Positions 36,750 to 46,456 of a stretch of DNA of 64,000 bases are shown here, piece by piece. The position numbers and the translations under genes are program-made. Source of the stretch: Bacteroidales bacterium (GTDB lineage Bacteria; Bacteroidota; Bacteroidia; Bacteroidales; UBA932); contig JAKSJQ010000008.1 in NCBI GenBank assembly GCA_024402115.1, positions 7,706-71,705 of the forward strand, read 5' to 3'. How positions within the stretch are numbered: the first letter of the stretch is position 1; each line of letters opens with the position of its first letter. The notes beneath the pieces are model-generated. The model saw nothing but the letters and a program-made list of their open reading frames with translations, was not told the DNA's origin and made no database searches.

Positions 36750-38321
36750 TTATTTCTTCTTTGAAGCTTTAGGTGCAGTACCCATGTTCTGCTGCATTGC
36801 GCGTCTCTCCTTCTCGAGAGTATCGAGAGGAAGATTGCTGAATACAGGAGTTGCAACGGCAGCCGCATCGTAGCCTTCTGGATAGCCGAATACGGTAAAG
36901 TCGATGATTCCCAGCGGAACTTCCTTTGGCCAATCAGTCACGGTAAGGCGGACGAAGCGGCAGTTAGCAGGCTCGAAATCCTCATAGATTGTATCCTTGG
37001 CAGTCTTGTTCTTGGTCTTGTCGAGAACGGTAACATACTTCTCTCCGTCCTGAGAAACCTCGAGCTTATACTTGTAGACTGGAAGCGCAGGCGCAGCAGC
37101 AGAAGCACCGAACCTACGGCCAGGACCCTTGAACATAAGTCTCACACCGTCCACGGTGAAATGCTGTACAACATCGAAACGGGTAGCAGGAGAAAGCTCT
37201 ACGGTGATTGAAGGCTGCTTGTCCTTAAGGTCAGGCATCCATACGGTACCGCTGAAGTTGTCCACTGCGAAAGAAGCTGGGAAACCCGGCTGTTCAGAAG
37301 AGAACTTAGAAAGCGCGTTCATCGCGTTGATCTTGTTCACTGTGACAGGTATTGACTTTGGCTTGTCCTTAGGAGCAACTGTGCCGGGAGCTGGCTGAGG
37401 AGTATCGGTAACAACACAGGACATGAGACCGTCCTCGTCAAATTCGATCTTGTCCATTCCGATGCGGCGTCCTCCAGGAGGATTAGAGAGCACGATGGTA
37501 TAGAACTGATACCACTCATCCTTGTCCTTGAGCTTGATGATGGAGCCATGGGCTGTACCTGTAACGAGACCCTCAGTCTTACGGAGGAGAGGATTGTTCT
37601 CAGCATAGCTGTAAGGTCCGAGCGGAGAGGTAGAGGTATAGTAACCCTCAGCATAGGTCTTCCACTGTGTACCTGATGCAGAATACTCAAGATAGTAGAT
37701 TCCGTTGCGCTTGATTACCCACGGACCTTCAATCCAGGCAACGCCCGGATACTCATTGAACTCACCATAGCGCTCCCATGCATGCATAGGGTTGAATCCG
37801 AAGAGATGGGTAGGCTTCTCGAGGAAACGTGTAAGGTCGTCAGGATCGAGCTTCACACCATAGATTCCTGAGATACCACGTCCTGGCCAGAAGAGGTAAG
37901 GAGTGTTGTCATCATCGATATAGATTTTGGTATCGAATCCGCCATTCCAACCATTCTCGACCGGACCTGTGTTCTTGAAAGGACCGAGGTCTGTGTAAGG
38001 GCCGAGAGGATTGTCAGCGACGAAAAGGTTGTCGCTGTTACCTGAGAGGTAGAACTTGCCGTTGTACTTTACAAGGTCAGGTGCACCTGGGATACCCTGT
38101 ACCTGATGGAACTCCCAGTCAAGGAGGTCGTCAGAAACCCACATACCGCCGCCTGAGCAGCACATATAGTACTTTCCGCCGTCCTCGATGACAGTGACGT
38201 CACCACTTGCATTTCCGCCGACGCCGATTTCCATCGGAAGCGGGTTGCAATATCTTTGTGCAAACATTGGCGCTGAAAGAATCAGCGCCAATGATGCCAT
38301 GAAAAAATGTCTTATTTTCAT
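36750..38321 (-). CDS. GH43 glycosidase with discoidin-like C-terminal domain, copy 1
   Basis: 523 aa, signal peptide ending at PMFAQ. The GH43 propeller covers about residues 23-320: base D41 in ASGDVTVIED, pKa modulator in GGFDTKIYIDDD, and acid Glu in VAWIEGPWVIKRNGIYYL. The C-terminal 190 residues look like an F5/8 (CBM32-like) sandwich (KYKLEVSQDGEKYVTVLDKT, RFVRLTVTDWP). Alpha-L-arabinofuranosidase or beta-xylosidase activity is expected. One of three close paralogues, with those at 43303 and 44972; this one is inside the susCD operon, 18 bp after susD. Confidence 0.88.
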   Translation of the reverse strand: MKIRHFFMASLALILSAPMFAQRYCNPLPMEIGVGGNASGDVTVIEDGGKYYMCCSGGGMWVSDDLLDWEFHQVQGIPGAPDLVKYNGKFYLSGNSDNLFVADNPLGPYTDLGPFKNTGPVENGWNGGFDTKIYIDDDNTPYLFWPGRGISGIYGVKLDPDDLTRFLEKPTHLFGFNPMHAWERYGEFNEYPGVAWIEGPWVIKRNGIYYLEYSASGTQWKTYAEGYYTSTSPLGPYSYAENNPLLRKTEGLVTGTAHGSIIKLKDKDEWYQFYTIVLSNPPGGRRIGMDKIEFDEDGLMSCVVTDTPQPAPGTVAPKDKPKSIPVTVNKINAMNALSKFSSEQPGFPASFAVDNFSGTVWMPDLKDKQPSITVELSPATRFDVVQHFTVDGVRLMFKGPGRRFGASAAAPALPVYKYKLEVSQDGEKYVTVLDKTKNKTAKDTIYEDFEPANCRFVRLTVTDWPKEVPLGIIDFTVFGYPEGYDAAAVATPVFSNLPLDTLEKERRAMQQNMGTAPKASKKK

Positions 38322-38339
38322 AGGATTATTGTTTGAATA

Positions 38340-39974
38340 TTACCATCCCTTGTGCTGTACGAGGTTCTCATTAGCCTGAATCTCGTTGTCGCCGAATGGA
38401 AGGTCATAATACTTGTCGTCCCAGCCATGGCCCTCGCCGTCGGTAACCTCGATGTCATACTCGGTGGTACCTGGCTTGTAGCCCTTGAATGCATAACGCT
38501 TCTTACCGGCATCCTTGAGAACGTCAGCACCGAGTCTGAAGCGGTCGATATCGAACCATCTCTCACCCTCGCAGTAGAGCTCAGCACGACGCTCATCGAT
38601 GACAGCCTGGAGATTGATGCTGTTCAATGGCTCAAGCTTAGCCCTGCTACGAACCTCGTTAAGAGCCCTGAGACCAGAACCGTCTGCATCGTTATTTGCT
38701 ACAACCTGAGCCTCAGCATACATGAGAAGAACCTCAGCATAACGGATGATAGGATTGTTAGCACGTGAGTAGATGTTACCACCGGTCTCAGTATAGACAT
38801 CTGCCTTCCACATCAAGCAGGTTGCATTGAAATAACCGATGACATTTGGATATGCGCGACCTGGGAGGATACCCTTGTTCTCGCTGTCATAGTCCATTGC
38901 GAGAAGATCCTCATAAGAAGCAAGCTTAGCCTTGAAACGAGGGGTATTCTCACCATCGTGTGACTTCATGAAGTCAACGTAAGCCTGTGTAGGAAGGCAG
39001 AAACCCCAACCATAAGCGAAGATTTCACTTGGGATGTAGATATTGTCGTTACGGAGTGACCTCCAAGTCTGGCGGTTATCGTTCTGGAGAGCCTTGTCAG
39101 AAGAAGTCTCAGCACAATTGCGCTCGAAGATGTACTCGTCGCAGAAGTCAGACTTCACACGGAAGAGGTCTGCAGGATTATCGATAAGGTCATACTTTTT
39201 GCCTTCGATGAGAGACTTGAGAGGCTCGATTGCCTTCTTGGCATACTCTGGCTGATTGTACTTTGCAGCATACCAGGTCGCAGCCTTTCCGTAGAATGCC
39301 TGAGCAGCGCCGGCGGTAGCACGGCCACCAAGGAGTGCCTGCTGTCCCCTGCCTGCCTTTGCAGGAAGATTCTTTGCAGCCTCCTCGAGGTTTGAGAGAA
39401 TCCAGTCAATCATCTCTGCAGGATCACCGTTAGGAGCGTACATGTCGTCAGAGCTATAGATATGGTCAGCAAAAGGAGGATTGTGCCATACACGCATAGC
39501 CTCGAAGAGACATACTGCACGGAGGAACCTTGCCTCAGCCTTTACTCTGTTGATATCAGCATCATTGGTCTCAGGAATCTTATCCAGGATAAGGTTGCAA
39601 TGGTAGATGCAGACATAGAGTGCCTGATAGAGGCTATAACCTCTACGAGGGCCATGGAAGAGCCAGTCGCTAGGCTGACAGGTAAGTTCGTCTGCGTTTC
39701 TGTAACGGTTTGCATTATCAGCGTATGTACCGCCACCGCAGTCAGAATCGTCAGAAATAATCTCGAAGAAGTTCTGAATCTGGACCTCCTCAGGACCACT
39801 GAAATAAACCTTATATACCTCTGCAATCAGCTTCTCTGCGTCAGCAGCTGTAGCGTTTGCGTAGAAAGTATTGAAGTCGTTCGCACCCTTGCGTGGATTC
39901 TCAAGCTGCTTCGAGCATGATGAGAAGCCAAGAGCAAGCAAAAGAGCAGATGCTATTATTGTGATTTTCTTCAT
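38340..39974 (-). CDS. SusD/RagB-like glycan-binding lipoprotein (PUL 2)
   Basis: 544 aa with lipobox LGFSSCSKQ. SusD signatures: RVKAEARFLRAVCLFEAM near residue 160, PIIRYAEVLLMYAEAQV in the last third, and VIDERRAELYCEGERWFDIDRF before the C-terminus. Surface partner of the SusC protein encoded 11 bp upstream. It is only distantly similar to the PUL 1 SusD, so the two systems probably bind different glycans. Confidence 0.95.
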   Translation of the reverse strand: MKKITIIASALLLALGFSSCSKQLENPRKGANDFNTFYANATAADAEKLIAEVYKVYFSGPEEVQIQNFFEIISDDSDCGGGTYADNANRYRNADELTCQPSDWLFHGPRRGYSLYQALYVCIYHCNLILDKIPETNDADINRVKAEARFLRAVCLFEAMRVWHNPPFADHIYSSDDMYAPNGDPAEMIDWILSNLEEAAKNLPAKAGRGQQALLGGRATAGAAQAFYGKAATWYAAKYNQPEYAKKAIEPLKSLIEGKKYDLIDNPADLFRVKSDFCDEYIFERNCAETSSDKALQNDNRQTWRSLRNDNIYIPSEIFAYGWGFCLPTQAYVDFMKSHDGENTPRFKAKLASYEDLLAMDYDSENKGILPGRAYPNVIGYFNATCLMWKADVYTETGGNIYSRANNPIIRYAEVLLMYAEAQVVANNDADGSGLRALNEVRSRAKLEPLNSINLQAVIDERRAELYCEGERWFDIDRFRLGADVLKDAGKKRYAFKGYKPGTTEYDIEVTDGEGHGWDDKYYDLPFGDNEIQANENLVQHKGW

Positions 39975-39985
39975 GACTAATCGAA

Positions 39986-42900
39986 TTAGAATGAAAGGTT
40001 AAGACCGAAAACAAGTTTCTTTGAGATAGGGTATGAACCGGTATCTACGCCGAGACCGTTAGTAGATGCACCATAGAGTGAAGACTCAGGATCGAGGCCT
40101 GGGTACTTGGTGATGGTGATGAAGTCATCAAGAGACATGTAAACTCTGAGGTTGTCCATGCGGATCTTCTTGAGGACGCTCTTAGGAAGAGTATAACCGA
40201 GCTGGATCTGCTTGATCTTGAAGAATGATGCATCGAACATCCTGTCGGTAGAGCAGAGAATCTTTGCGTCAGTATTGCTTGGCTTTGGATGCTTGTATCC
40301 GGTAGAAGCAGGGCTCTGCCATGCATCGGTATAGAATTCCTTGAGAGTATTGAGCTGAGTGTTATCCGCACGGGTCATAGCGAAGAGCTTCTCGACACCC
40401 TGAGCACCGGTACCATAGATAACGAGGTCGATTCCCTTCCATGCGAGATTTACGGTGAGACCGTAAGTGAAATCAGGAATACCGCTACCAGCGTTGATTC
40501 TATCATCGTCATTGATTACGCCGAATGGCTCAGCGGTATCAGCATAGATAGGAGCACCAGTCTGCTGGTCTACTCCAGTCACATTGTAAAGGCGGAGATA
40601 CCAGAGAGGATAACCAGCCTCGAAGTAGGTTACAGGCTCTGCAGTGTGAATCTGGTAACCAGGGACACGACCTACCTGAGTTCCTTCGAGCACCTTGTTG
40701 TGAAGGGTTGCGAGGTTACCGCTTACGCTGTATGAGAAATCACCCTTGGTGTCCTTCCAGCTGAGTTCAATCTCAGTACCATGGTTGTTGACCTTACCTG
40801 CGTTGATATAGGTAGTGGTAGAACCGGTGTTTGCAGGAGCATTGGTGCTGGTGATAAGGTCGTTGGTGTTCTTGTTATACCAATCGAGTGAGAATGCGAG
40901 TCTCTCCCTGAAGAAACGGAGATCGATACCGAGGTCAACCTGCTTAGAGGTCTCCCACTTGATTCTAGGGTTAGGAAGCACGCCTGAAGGGCCTACACCG
41001 ACTACGCGGTTGCCTGTATCGGTGAAGTTGTAACCGTTATTATTGCTTGCGGTGAGGATATCACTGTACTGATAGTCACCCATAGCGTTCACATTACCGT
41101 TTACACCCCAAGATGCACGGATCTTCATGAAGGTAAGACCGATCTTATCCTTGACTACATTCATGAACTTTTCGTTAGATACTGTCCAACCTGCAGAAAC
41201 TGATGGGAAGTAACCCCAACGGTTAGATGGATCGAGCTTTGAAGTATCGTATGCATCCGCACGGAAGTTTGCCTGTACCATGTACCTATTGTCATATGAC
41301 CATGAAAGACGGCCATAGTAAGACATGTTGACGCGGTCGGTAGGAACACCGGAAACGGTCATACGGGCATCGTTAACTGAGTAAGAGAGATAGCGATAGT
41401 TCTCTGCAGGGTCTGAGAGGAGGTAGGTGGTGGCGCTGACGAAATCAGTGTTGCTCTTCTGGAAAGAGAAACCAGCCATTGCAGAGAGATTATGCTTCTT
41501 GATGTTCACATTGTAGTTCGCGAAGTTCTCCCACTGATAGAAAAGGTTTGTGCTTGACCTTCCGGTAAGGGACTGATCCTGGAACGCGATCGAAGTGATA
41601 CGATAAGGATGGTTGAAAGTGCTGGTCTTAGAGTAGCCTGCACGATATCCGAAACGTGATGTGATCACGAGACCCTTGACAGGGGTGATGTTTGCGAAAG
41701 TGGTACCACGGAGGTTGAATGACTCAGTGCTTGTATCGCTTCTGTCCCTCATGACTGCAGGATGGAAGATAAGGCTGCCATCGCCCTGGAGAGAGTAACC
41801 ATAAGGGTTGCCATCAGGGTCGAGAGGAAGATTGTAGTAAGGATCGTTCATCTTGTTAGCGACAGCCTCTGGGAGGTTGTTCTTATCGAAGATCCAAGGA
41901 ACGATAGGGTCATATACGAGCATTGAACCGAGGGTAGAAGCATTGATGCTGTTAGCCTCAGATACCTGTGAAAGCTTGGTACGCTCAAATGAGTTGTTGG
42001 TTCCGATGGTGAACCACTTCTTGATCTTGTACTCAGCGTTTACCTGGCCGGTGAGACGCTTCATCAAGTCCTTGTCACCTGCTACGATACCGTTATCGGT
42101 AAGGTATGATACAGATACGTAGATGCTACCCCTATCGTTAGCAGCCTGTGCGCCGACTGTATGACGGAAAGTCTGACCTTTCTCGAGCATATAGTCTGGC
42201 CAATAGGTATCAGTCTTGCCATCCCAATAAGGGGTAACGTCATTACCCATGAGAGTCTGGTATTTTACGTAGGTATCTGCATCCATGAGGTCAGGAAGGT
42301 GAGATACCGACTGGGTAGATGACATGAAGTTGTAGAAGATGTGGCCATCGCCTGCGTTCTGCTTACCAGACTTGGTAGTCACGAGGATGACACCGTTACC
42401 TGCCTCGATACCGTAGATAGCTGCAGATGCAGCATCCTTGAGGACCTCGATAGAAGCGATGTTGTCAGGATCAAGATAGTTGATGTCGTTGACCTTAAGA
42501 CCATCTACGATCATGAGCGGACGGGTGGTGGTGTTAGAAGAATATCCACGAATCTGGATATTAGAATCTGAACCTGGAGCACCTGAGGCGTTTACGATCT
42601 GGACACCGGCAGCCTTACCCTGGAGGGCCTGTGCTGCAGAGATGGTCGAACGGTTTGCAAGGTCGCTATCCTTAACGGAAGCGATTGAACCGGTAAGGTC
42701 ACTCTTCTTCTGGACACCGTAACCGATGACAACGGTCTCCTCGAGAAACTCGCTGTCCTCAGCAAGGACCACGTTGATGATGGTCTGACTGCCGACAGCA
42801 ATTACCTGAGAGGCATAGCCGATGCAAGAAACATTGATGCTTGAACCGTCTGGCACGTTGAGCTTGTAAGCACCATCAAGATCGGTAACAGTACCGATTG

Positions 42901-43069
42901 ATGTACTTCCAACGACCATGACAGAAGCACCGACAACGGGCTGGTTGGCTGTATCTACAACCTTTCCGCTGATAGAACGAGTCTGGGCATTCAAGACTGA
43001 AATACTCAGACATCCTGCCATCAAGACTGCGAAAGCCTTAATAACGAAAGAGAATACTTTTCCTTTCAT
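39986..43069 (-). CDS. SusC-like TonB-dependent glycan transporter (PUL 2)
   Basis: 1027 aa from the ATG at 43069 (MKGKVFSFVIKAFAVLMAG); the 24 extra in-frame residues upstream are rejected because the signal peptide starts here and a consensus promoter lies in that stretch. Carboxypeptidase-regulatory-like domain (ISGKVVDTANQPVVGASVMV), TonB-box-like LEETVVIGYGVQKKSDLTG, plug and barrel ending KKLVFGLNLSF. First gene of a seven-gene operon: susC, susD, GH43, two GH27, GH-A, GH127. Confidence 0.95.
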   Translation of the reverse strand: MKGKVFSFVIKAFAVLMAGCLSISVLNAQTRSISGKVVDTANQPVVGASVMVVGSTSIGTVTDLDGAYKLNVPDGSSINVSCIGYASQVIAVGSQTIINVVLAEDSEFLEETVVIGYGVQKKSDLTGSIASVKDSDLANRSTISAAQALQGKAAGVQIVNASGAPGSDSNIQIRGYSSNTTTRPLMIVDGLKVNDINYLDPDNIASIEVLKDAASAAIYGIEAGNGVILVTTKSGKQNAGDGHIFYNFMSSTQSVSHLPDLMDADTYVKYQTLMGNDVTPYWDGKTDTYWPDYMLEKGQTFRHTVGAQAANDRGSIYVSVSYLTDNGIVAGDKDLMKRLTGQVNAEYKIKKWFTIGTNNSFERTKLSQVSEANSINASTLGSMLVYDPIVPWIFDKNNLPEAVANKMNDPYYNLPLDPDGNPYGYSLQGDGSLIFHPAVMRDRSDTSTESFNLRGTTFANITPVKGLVITSRFGYRAGYSKTSTFNHPYRITSIAFQDQSLTGRSSTNLFYQWENFANYNVNIKKHNLSAMAGFSFQKSNTDFVSATTYLLSDPAENYRYLSYSVNDARMTVSGVPTDRVNMSYYGRLSWSYDNRYMVQANFRADAYDTSKLDPSNRWGYFPSVSAGWTVSNEKFMNVVKDKIGLTFMKIRASWGVNGNVNAMGDYQYSDILTASNNNGYNFTDTGNRVVGVGPSGVLPNPRIKWETSKQVDLGIDLRFFRERLAFSLDWYNKNTNDLITSTNAPANTGSTTTYINAGKVNNHGTEIELSWKDTKGDFSYSVSGNLATLHNKVLEGTQVGRVPGYQIHTAEPVTYFEAGYPLWYLRLYNVTGVDQQTGAPIYADTAEPFGVINDDDRINAGSGIPDFTYGLTVNLAWKGIDLVIYGTGAQGVEKLFAMTRADNTQLNTLKEFYTDAWQSPASTGYKHPKPSNTDAKILCSTDRMFDASFFKIKQIQLGYTLPKSVLKKIRMDNLRVYMSLDDFITITKYPGLDPESSLYGASTNGLGVDTGSYPISKKLVFGLNLSF

Positions 43070-43128
43070 GCTTTTGTGTGGTTTGGTTAATAATATTGTG
43101 GAATGAAAATAATGCAATTCCAAACATT

Positions 43129-43161
43129 CAAAATTAGCCAAAAGGCCGTAATCGAAACAAA
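43129..43161 (-). promoter_or_regulatory. Consensus promoter of the PUL 2 susC operon
   Basis: On the minus strand TTTG (43161-43158), 21 bp, TAATTTTG (43136-43129). Both boxes and the spacing match the Bacteroidetes consensus. Start near 43124 with a leader of about 55 nt. Confidence 0.65.
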
Positions 43162-43242
43162 AAAAATTGGCAAATCACTGATACTTTTTAGCCAAATATT
43201 AAAAACAGGGCCTTAGAATACCGGTTTTCCTCAAAAAAACTC

Positions 43243-43278
43243 AACAAAAAATCAGTGACACCTTACGATGTCACTGAT
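43243..43278 (-). terminator. Terminator after GH43 copy 2
   Basis: Stem ATCAGTGACA (43251-43260) with TGTCACTGAT (43269-43278), 8-nt loop. On the minus strand it is followed by TTTTTTGTTG. It separates GH43 copy 2 from the susC operon. Confidence 0.85.
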
Positions 43279-43302
43279 CACTATCTGAAATGTTTTCCTA
43301 TT

Positions 43303-44811
43303 CTAGTTCCTGCCAGGGATAGGCCTGTCGGCAGGAAGCTGGAAGTATACAGGGGTTGCGACAGCTGCTGGGAGATGTCCTGCAGGATGTCCGAATACGG
43401 TGAAGTCGATGATTCCAAGAGGAGTACCCTTTGGCCAGTTGGTGACGGTAAGCTTCACGAAGCGGCAGGTGACTGGGTCGAAATCGTCGAATACGGTATC
43501 CTTTGAAACCTTGTTCTTGGTCTGGTCGACTACGGTCTTGTAGCTTTCGCCGTCCATAGAAACCTCAAGCTTGTACTGATATACAGGAAGAGGTGCATCC
43601 ATAGACCTCCAGCCACGGCCACGGCCGTTTCCGAAGAGGATACGCATACCGTCAACGTCGAAGAGCTGTACTACGTCGAAACGGGTTGCAGGAGAAAGCT
43701 CGATAACGAGAGATGGCTCCTTGTCGTCCTCTGCAGGAAGCCAGAGGGTTCCGCTGTAGTCATCGACTGCGTATGCTGCAGGATAACCAGGCTGCTCTGA
43801 TGATGCCTTTGAGAGTGCGTTCATAGCCCTCATCTTGTTGATGGTGACAGGAATAGAAGGCTTGGCATCCTTGGCAAGAGGTGCAGGCTGAGGGGTGTCA
43901 GTCACTACGCATGACATGAGGCCGTCCTCGTCGAAGGTGATCTTATCCATACCGATGCGGCGTCCTCCAGGAGGGTTTGAGAGCACGATGGTATAGAACT
44001 GATAGTACTCTCCGTCAGGGCCCTTCACGATAGAACCGTGAGCAGTACCTGTAACGAGGCCCTCGGTCTTGCGGAGAAGAGGGTTGTTAGGAGCGTATGA
44101 GTAAGGTCCGAGAGGAGAGGTCGCTGTGTAATAACCCTCAGCGTAAGTCTTCCACTGGGTGCCTGATGCAGAATACTCAAGATAATAGATGCCGTTGCGC
44201 TTCTCGATCCAAGGGCCTTCGATCCATGCAACGCCAGGATACTCGTTCTTCTCACCGTAGCGCTCCCATGCATGCATAGGATTGAATCCGAAGAGATGGG
44301 TCGGCTTCTCGAGGAATCTGGTAAGATCGTTAGGATCAAGCCTTACTCCATAAATACCGCTGACACCGCGACCTGGCCAGAAAAGATATGGAACATTGTC
44401 ATCATCGATGAAGATCTTGGTATCGAAACCACCGTTCCAGCCGTCCTCGATGGCATAAGTATTCTTGAAAGGGCCGAGATCCTTGAAAGGGCCAAGAGGA
44501 CTATCGGCAACAAAGAGGTTGTCGCTGTTTCCGGAGAGATAGAACTTTCCGTTGTACTTGACCACATCCGGAGCGACAGGAATACCCTCTACCTGATGGA
44601 ATGCCCAGTCTACGAGGTTATCTGAAACCCAGGCGCCGCCACCGGTGCAATACATGTAGTACTTTCCGCCTTCCTCGATGACTGTGACGTCACCTGAAGC
44701 ATTACCTCCGTTTCCTATCGGCATAGGGAGCGGATTGCAATAACGCTGCGCGAACATAGGTGTCGACAAAGCGAGCACCAATGCTGCAGTGAAAAATGAT
44801 TTGATTTTCAT
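43303..44811 (-). CDS. GH43 glycosidase with discoidin-like C-terminal domain, copy 2
   Basis: 502 aa, signal peptide ending at PMFAQ. Close to copies 1 and 3 over its whole length, with base Asp in ASGDVTVIEE, GGFDTKIFIDDD, acid Glu in VAWIEGPWIEKRNG, and a C-terminal sandwich (RILFGNGRGRGWRSM, RFVKLTVTNWPKG). Expected activity is arabinofuranosidase or xylosidase. It has its own -7 box (44847-44854) and terminator, so it can be controlled separately from the copy in the operon. Confidence 0.88.
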   Translation of the reverse strand: MKIKSFFTAALVLALSTPMFAQRYCNPLPMPIGNGGNASGDVTVIEEGGKYYMYCTGGGAWVSDNLVDWAFHQVEGIPVAPDVVKYNGKFYLSGNSDNLFVADSPLGPFKDLGPFKNTYAIEDGWNGGFDTKIFIDDDNVPYLFWPGRGVSGIYGVRLDPNDLTRFLEKPTHLFGFNPMHAWERYGEKNEYPGVAWIEGPWIEKRNGIYYLEYSASGTQWKTYAEGYYTATSPLGPYSYAPNNPLLRKTEGLVTGTAHGSIVKGPDGEYYQFYTIVLSNPPGGRRIGMDKITFDEDGLMSCVVTDTPQPAPLAKDAKPSIPVTINKMRAMNALSKASSEQPGYPAAYAVDDYSGTLWLPAEDDKEPSLVIELSPATRFDVVQLFDVDGMRILFGNGRGRGWRSMDAPLPVYQYKLEVSMDGESYKTVVDQTKNKVSKDTVFDDFDPVTCRFVKLTVTNWPKGTPLGIIDFTVFGHPAGHLPAAVATPVYFQLPADRPIPGRN

Positions 44812-44846
44812 ACGTTAGATTATTAAAGTTCGGTTATTTATCTGCT

Positions 44847-44854
44847 CAAATATA
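44847..44854 (-). promoter_or_regulatory. -7 box for GH43 copy 2
   Basis: Minus strand reads TATATTTG, a full TAnnTTTG match, 36 bp before the start codon at 44811. No well-spaced -33 TTTG was found. Confidence 0.45.
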
Positions 44855-44899
44855 GCAAAGAGAAGTGAGAGGGAATGAAATTTTTTGGAAAAGGAATGA

Positions 44900-44941
44900 A
44901 AAAAATAAAGAATCAGCAAAGCGTACACCTTGCTGATTCTT
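44900..44941 (-). terminator. Terminator after GH43 copy 3
   Basis: 12-bp stem AAGAATCAGCAA (44908-44919) with TTGCTGATTCTT (44930-44941), 10-nt loop. On the minus strand an AT-rich run (TATTTTTTTC) follows. Confidence 0.85.
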
Positions 44942-44971
44942 CGTGGAAATTACACAAACTAACCAAAATTA

Positions 44972-46456
44972 TTACATATTCCCTCCACCAGGAATAGGAG
45001 TTTCTGCAGGAAGATGGCCGGCAGAACGGCCGAAAACGGTGAAATCGATGATGCCGAGCTGCTTGCCCTCAGGCCATCCTGTCACGGTGAGCTTGACATA
45101 GCGGCATGTTACCGGGTCAAACTCGTCGAAGGTTGTATCCTTTGAGACTTTGTTCTTTGTCTGGTCGACCACTGTCGTGAACTTCTCTCCGTCCATCGAC
45201 ACCTCAAGCTTGTACTGGTATACAGGAAGAGGCTCATTCATGCTCATCCAGATGCTGCTGCGGCCATTACCGAAAAGAATGCGCATTGCATCAACCTCGA
45301 AGAGCTGTACGATATCGAAATTGGTGGCAGGAGCGAGATCCACCGTGATGGATGGCTCCTTGTCGTCCTCGGCAGGGAACCAGATTGTACCGCTGAAGTC
45401 ATCGACAGCATATGCAGAAGGGCGGTCTGGCTGCTGAGATGAAGCTTTCGAATGTGCATCCATCTGGCTGACCTTGTTGATGGTCACAGGAACAGACACT
45501 TTTGCATCCTTTGCGAAAGGAACCGGCTGAGGGTCGTCGGTGACTGTACAGTACATCAGGCCGTCCTCGTCGAAAGTGATCTTGTCCATACCTATGCGGC
45601 GTCCTCCAGGAGGGTTTGAAAGCACGATGGTATAGAACTGATACCATTCGTCGTCAGGACCCTGGATTATAGATCCGTGCGCAGTACCTGTCACGAGACC
45701 CTCGGTCTTGCGGAGAAGAGGGTTGTTAGGGGCGTATGAGTAAGGTCCGAGAGGAGAGGTCGCTGTGTAATAACCCTCGGCATAGGTCTTCCACTGGGTG
45801 CCTGATGCAGAATACTCAAGGTAATAGATACCGTTGCGCTTGATGATCCAAGGACCCTCGATCCAGGCAACGCCGCCATACTCGTTTCTCTCGCCGTAAC
45901 GCTCCCACTTGTGCATAGGGTTGAAGCTGAAGAGATGAACCGGCTTCTCTGCGAATCTGGTGAGGTCATTCGGATCAAGCTTGACACCGTAGATGCCGCT
46001 GACACCGCGACCAGGCCAATAGAGATATGGGGTATTGTCGTCATCAACGAATATTTTGGTATCGAAGCCGCCGATCCAGCCATCTTCAGGAGCGTAGGTG
46101 TTCTTGAACGGTCCGAGATCCTTGAACGGTCCGAGAGGACTGTCAGACACATAGAGATTGTCATCGTTTCCGGAAAGATAGAACTTTCCGTTGTACTTTG
46201 CGACATCAGGTGCGACAGGGATTCCGTCGACATGGTGGAAAGTCCAGTCTACCATGTCTTCTGACACCCAGGCTCCACCACCGGAGCAATACATATAATA
46301 TTTGCCGCCATCCTCGATGACAGACACGTCACCAGAGGCGTTGCCGCCCTGTCCTATCGGCATTGGCAGCGGATTGCAATATCTCTGCCCCTGTGCAAGA
46401 CACACAGCAGAGAAAAACAGCACAAAAGCTGATGAAATGAATTTCCTTGTGTTCAT
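44972..46456 (-). CDS. GH43 glycosidase with discoidin-like C-terminal domain, copy 3
   Basis: 494 aa from the ATG at 46456 (MNTRKFISSAFVLFFSAVCLA); a start at 46573 in the same frame is rejected because it would put 39 non-signal residues first. Catalytic landmarks match copies 1 and 2: ASGDVSVIED, GGFDTKIFVDDD and VAWIEGPWIIKRNG. The C-terminal sandwich is present (RILFGNGRSSIWMSM). Divergent from hybrid regulator 2, so probably a direct target of it. Confidence 0.88.
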   Translation of the reverse strand: MNTRKFISSAFVLFFSAVCLAQGQRYCNPLPMPIGQGGNASGDVSVIEDGGKYYMYCSGGGAWVSEDMVDWTFHHVDGIPVAPDVAKYNGKFYLSGNDDNLYVSDSPLGPFKDLGPFKNTYAPEDGWIGGFDTKIFVDDDNTPYLYWPGRGVSGIYGVKLDPNDLTRFAEKPVHLFSFNPMHKWERYGERNEYGGVAWIEGPWIIKRNGIYYLEYSASGTQWKTYAEGYYTATSPLGPYSYAPNNPLLRKTEGLVTGTAHGSIIQGPDDEWYQFYTIVLSNPPGGRRIGMDKITFDEDGLMYCTVTDDPQPVPFAKDAKVSVPVTINKVSQMDAHSKASSQQPDRPSAYAVDDFSGTIWFPAEDDKEPSITVDLAPATNFDIVQLFEVDAMRILFGNGRSSIWMSMNEPLPVYQYKLEVSMDGEKFTTVVDQTKNKVSKDTTFDEFDPVTCRYVKLTVTGWPEGKQLGIIDFTVFGRSAGHLPAETPIPGGGNM

